NCBI GenBank assembly: GCA_029265335.1
Contig: JAJUJN010000085.1
Coordinates: 1 to 8,027 of the forward strand
Length of the DNA stretch: 8,027 bases
DNA from: Alcaligenaceae bacterium
GTDB taxonomy: Bacteria; Pseudomonadota; Gammaproteobacteria; Burkholderiales; Burkholderiaceae_B
Direction of reading: 5' to 3'
Position numbers and translations under genes: made by a program. Numbering within the stretch: the stretch's first letter is position 1; each line of letters opens with the position of its first letter. Under the pieces are notes generated by a model. It had not been told where the DNA came from and ran no database searches. It was given only the letters and a program-made list of their open reading frames with translations. Below, one piece after another: positions 6,001-8,027 of the stretch.

Positions 6001-6972
6001 ATGTTTGCGCGTTTTGTCCGAACGGCCACCGGCATTGGACTCCTCTCCGCCGTTACCCTGGCCAGCGCGCAGGGCACGATCCATCTGGTGACACCGGCGG
6101 CCCAGGGCGACGCCATCGATCTCATGTTGCGTGAAGTGGCCGCCGAACTGGCGCCCCGGCTGGGGCAAAGTGTGGTGGTGCAGAACCGTCCGGGTGCCGG
6201 GGGCAGAATCGCCATTGATCGAGTTGCCAGCGCCGCGCCAGACGGTCAAACGCTGCTGCTCACCGACAACAGCCTGATTACCCATCCCCTGGTCACCAAC
6301 GACGAGACCGTTGCCACCACTGAAGATTTTGCACCTGTGGCGCTGCTGGCCAAAGCCGATTGGCTGATCGCTGTGGGCAGCGATAGCGAGCTGCAATCAG
6401 GGGATCAAATGCTCCAGCACGCCAGCGCTGCGCCAGAGTCGCTGCTCTATGCAACGCCCGGCGTGGGCACGCTCCCCCATCTGGCCATGGAGCATCTGAG
6501 CCAGGCGACCGGCCTGAGGTTCTTTCATGTGCCCTATGTGAACGAATCGCGGGCGGCTACCGATGTCGTTGCCCAGGTGGTTGACGTAGGAGTGGGCAGT
6601 ATGGCGGCCTGGCGCCCGCACCTCGACGAAGGGCGTGTGCGCTTGCTTGGCCGGTTCTCTACTGATGCCGATTCCACGGCTGCCGAGGTGCCGCCGGTGG
6701 CCAATTTCAGCCAGGCGACCGACGCCGTGGCAGATGTGGATCTGGCCTATACGCTGTTTCTGGTGGCGCCCACCGGTTCACCGCCGGAGCCGTTGCAGCA
6801 AGTAAATGCGGCCCTGCAAGAGGTGATGGCTCTGCCGGCGGTGCAGCAAACCTTGGCGTCACATGATTTCTGGCCAGCCTACGGAAACGCGGAGGCGTTG
6901 GCCAACTGGGTGCGAGACGAATATGATCTTTGGCTCGAGGTCGTTGAAACCGCACAAATTCATATTCCCTGA
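6001..6972 (+). CDS. Divergent Bug/TctC-family periplasmic substrate-binding protein
   Basis: From ATG 6001 this is a 323-residue exported protein with a Sec-type signal (RFVRTATGIGLLSAVTLASA, cleavage likely before Q). A GTG at 5989 in frame adds four residues and has AGGG ten bases upstream, so it is a real alternative; ATG 6001 lacks a well-placed Shine-Dalgarno. Family features: IHLVTP as first strand, VVVQNRPGAGGRIA near residues 58-71, PDGQTLLL, HVPYVNESRAATDVVA and a C-terminal helix with the VRDEYDLW type of ending. The usual PYPPGGxxD ligand loop reads PAAQGDAID; the final Asp and one Gly survive. This suggests a ligand different from that of the bug gene at 2069-3046. It is followed 45 nt later by the AMDase gene on the same strand, so the two are probably co-transcribed and may share a substrate. 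Confidence 0.88.
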   Translation: MFARFVRTATGIGLLSAVTLASAQGTIHLVTPAAQGDAIDLMLREVAAELAPRLGQSVVVQNRPGAGGRIAIDRVASAAPDGQTLLLTDNSLITHPLVTNDETVATTEDFAPVALLAKADWLIAVGSDSELQSGDQMLQHASAAPESLLYATPGVGTLPHLAMEHLSQATGLRFFHVPYVNESRAATDVVAQVVDVGVGSMAAWRPHLDEGRVRLLGRFSTDADSTAAEVPPVANFSQATDAVADVDLAYTLFLVAPTGSPPEPLQQVNAALQEVMALPAVQQTLASHDFWPAYGNAEALANWVRDEYDLWLEVVETAQIHIP

Positions 6973-7007
6973 CGCAGCTCGCTGCCGTTCGATTCAAAAC
7001 AGTTTTT

Positions 7008-7011
7008 GGAG
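7008..7011 (+). promoter_or_regulatory. Ribosome binding site of the AMDase gene
   Basis: GGAG lies six bases before ATG 7018 and decides this start over an in-frame TTG at 7006, which would place the Shine-Dalgarno inside the coding region. Confidence 0.75.
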
Positions 7012-7017
7012 ATAGTT

Positions 7018-7740
7018 ATGTCGTCTAGCGCCAAGCAAGGTCCCATCGGTCTGATCGTCCCTCCCGCCTCGGGCGAAGTGCCGCGCGATGCACCGCGGCT
7101 CTACCCCAATATCGAGTTCCGTGCGCGCGGGCTGGCCTTGGGCGAAGTCACACCACGCGGCTACGACGAAGTGATCGACAAAGTCGTGGGCGTGGCCAAG
7201 GAGCTGAGCGACGACGGCGCTGTGGCGGTATCACTGATGGGCACCTCGCTCAGCTTTTATCGCGGAGTGGATTTCAACCGCGAATTGCAGGAGCGCATGG
7301 CCGAAGTCACCGGCAAACCGAGCACCACCATGAGTTCGGCGATTGTGCGGGCGCTCGAAGCGCTGGGCGCCCGACGCCTCGCTGTGGCCACTTCCTACAT
7401 CGACGAAGTCACCGATCGGCTGGTGAACTACCTCACCGATTGCGGCTTCGAGGTGCAGGGCTCGGTGGGTCTGGGCCTCACCGGTGTGGCCGAAATGCAT
7501 GCCCTGCAAACTCCAGCCCTCGTGGAACTGTGTGAGCGCGCCTATGAGCGGGCGCCCAATGCCGACGCCATCCTGCTGTCTTGCGGTGGTCTGTACACGC
7601 TCGATACGGTGCCGCAGGTAGAAGCCAGCACCGGCCTGCCCCTGGTCTCGAGCTCACCCGCCGGTTTTTGGGATGTCGTGCGCACAGCGGGCCTGGATCC
7701 GCGCGTGGAAGGCGAGGGCCGTATGCTGGCCTGCCGTTGA
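7018..7740 (+). CDS. Arylmalonate decarboxylase (AMDase) homologue, Asp/Glu racemase superfamily
   Basis: A 240-residue cytoplasmic enzyme, the same length as the Bordetella bronchiseptica AMDase as I recall it and offset by one residue in alignment. AMDase decarboxylates disubstituted (aryl-)malonates to chiral monocarboxylic acids without a cofactor. Visible: IVPPASG (13-19) with the PP pair, RLYP (27-30), GEVTPRGY (42-49), SLMGTSLSFYRG (72-83), ATSYIDEV (124-131), LTGVAEM (154-160), LLSCGG (186-191) and SSSPAGFWD (211-219). Cys189 matches the catalytic Cys188. Gly75 sits where two-cysteine racemases have their other Cys, which favours decarboxylase over racemase. Thr76, Ser77 and Tyr127 match the dioxyanion hole, and Leu41, Val44, Tyr49, Leu78, Val157 and Met160 match the hydrophobic pocket. 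The natural substrate of AMDases is not settled. It follows the bug gene by 45 nt. A maleate isomerase is less likely for lack of the second Cys. Confidence 0.92.
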   Translation: MSSSAKQGPIGLIVPPASGEVPRDAPRLYPNIEFRARGLALGEVTPRGYDEVIDKVVGVAKELSDDGAVAVSLMGTSLSFYRGVDFNRELQERMAEVTGKPSTTMSSAIVRALEALGARRLAVATSYIDEVTDRLVNYLTDCGFEVQGSVGLGLTGVAEMHALQTPALVELCERAYERAPNADAILLSCGGLYTLDTVPQVEASTGLPLVSSSPAGFWDVVRTAGLDPRVEGEGRMLACR

Positions 7741-7749
7741 CGTTGACCG

Positions 7750-7767
7750 CACGGGCCAGCGCCCGTG
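7750..7767 (+). repeat. Hairpin just after the AMDase stop
   Basis: CACGGGC (7750-7756) and GCCCGTG (7761-7767) form a 7-bp stem with a CAGC loop, ten bases after the stop codon. A competing stem pairs GGGCCA (7753-7758) with TGGCCC (7766-7771). There is no T-run, so it is probably not the terminator itself; it may stabilise the 3' end or weaken transcription before the terminator at 7802-7837. Confidence 0.4.
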
Positions 7768-7801
7768 GCCCCGGCCATATGCGCCCGCTGCCACGAACAT
7801 G

Positions 7802-7837
7802 AAAAACCCGGCCTGGTTTCCCTGGGCCGGGTTTTTT
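7802..7837. terminator. Bidirectional intrinsic terminator between AMDase and rpsI
   Basis: AAAAACCCGGCC (7802-7813) and GGCCGGGTTTTT (7825-7836) form a perfect 12-bp stem with an 11-nt loop. The GC core is followed by a T-run on the plus strand and, because of the A-run, also on the minus strand. It can therefore stop both the rightward bug-AMDase transcript and the leftward rpsI transcript. Confidence 0.9.
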
Positions 7838-7877
7838 GACGCACAAGCCTGAGCAGGCTGTGGCGAGCTGCCGAGTA

Positions 7878-8027
7878 TCAGCGCTTGCTGAACTGTTTGC
7901 GGCGACGGGCTTTGTGGAAGCCCACTTTTTTACGCTCCACCTCACGCGCGTCGCGGGTGACCAAGCCTGCACGTGACAGCTCGGGCTTGAGCGTTTCGTC
8001 GTAGTCGATAAGGGCGCGGGTGATGCC
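7878..8027 (-). CDS. rpsI: 30S ribosomal protein S9, C-terminal 49 residues (partial)
   Basis: Reading leftward from the window edge, 49 codons end in TGA at 7880-7878. The peptide starts [17 protein letters not shown] and continues through [16 protein letters not shown] to the basic tail [11 protein letters not shown], unmistakably the C-terminus of ribosomal protein S9, whose tail reaches the P-site tRNA in the small subunit. The rest of the gene, and by convention rplM before it, should lie to the right of the window. The tail is of the betaproteobacterial type as I recall it. It is a housekeeping gene and converges with the AMDase gene, the two being separated by the bidirectional terminator. 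It marks the boundary between the catabolic cluster and core genome. Confidence 0.97.
   Translation of the reverse strand, partial: GITRALIDYDETLKPELSRAGLVTRDAREVERKKVGFHKARRRKQFSKR

Noticed and set aside
6012..6020. TTTTGTCCG shared with the operator region at 3070-3078, as a possible second regulator site
   Set aside because: It lies in the signal-peptide coding region of the bug gene, has no dyad around it, and a nine-base match can be coincidental.
7018..7740. Maleate cis-trans isomerase or Asp/Glu racemase as the primary call
   Set aside because: The first catalytic cysteine position is Gly75 and the surrounding MGTSLSFYRG and LLSCGG motifs match AMDase.
7478..7972. Minus-strand open frame spanning the AMDase end, terminator and rpsI
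   Set aside because: It reads through a strong terminator and is out of frame with the clear S9 C-terminus.
1..8027. CRISPR arrays, insertion sequences, toxin-antitoxin or phage genes
   Set aside because: No regularly spaced repeats, transposase, integrase or small toxin-like frames were found on either strand.

Overview
This window is most likely from a GC-rich betaproteobacterium of the order Burkholderiales, plausibly the Alcaligenaceae. Two things point there. The right edge holds the C-terminus of ribosomal protein S9 (rpsI) with the ending [11 protein letters not shown], as I recall it from betaproteobacteria. The window also carries three Bug-type (Bordetella uptake gene, TctC family) periplasmic binding proteins, a family greatly expanded in Burkholderiales. 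The assignment rests on recalled sequence patterns, not on a search.

Layout, left to right. (1) 1-116, minus: start of a third exported protein, probably Bug-type, cut by the window edge. (2) 165-1058, minus: LigI-like amidohydrolase, probably a lactonase. (3) 1072-2058, minus: NAD(P)-dependent D-2-hydroxyacid dehydrogenase. (4) 2069-3046, minus: Bug-type binding protein, preceded by a strong sigma70-like promoter (3080-3108) with a perfect 9-bp-arm palindrome lying in its spacer and -10. (5) 3225-5024, minus: AtuA/DUF1446 family protein. (6) 5021-5818, minus: crotonase-family protein, overlapping the AtuA gene by four bases (ATGA). (7) 5819-6000: divergent control region with a TATAAT promoter for the leftward genes and a large nested inverted repeat. 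(8) 5989/6001-6972, plus: another, divergent Bug-type binding protein. (9) 7018-7740, plus: arylmalonate decarboxylase (AMDase) homologue with every active-site residue I can recall. (10) 7802-7837: bidirectional terminator separating the cluster from rpsI (7878 to the right edge, minus).

The leftward genes appear to form two transcription units: crotonase-atuA from the promoter near 5970-5998, and bug-dehydrogenase-amidohydrolase (possibly continuing into the next bug) from the promoter near 3080-3108. The rightward unit is bug-AMDase. Together they look like a catabolic cluster for a carboxylated compound. Bug proteins would bind it in the periplasm, AMDase would decarboxylate a substituted malonate (or a related Asp/Glu-racemase-fold reaction), and the crotonase, AtuA-like protein, 2-hydroxyacid dehydrogenase and lactonase would process the product. 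The substrate is unknown. No transcriptional regulator, TctA/TctB membrane components, CoA ligase or acyl-CoA dehydrogenase is encoded inside the window. No mobile elements, CRISPR arrays or tRNA genes were seen.
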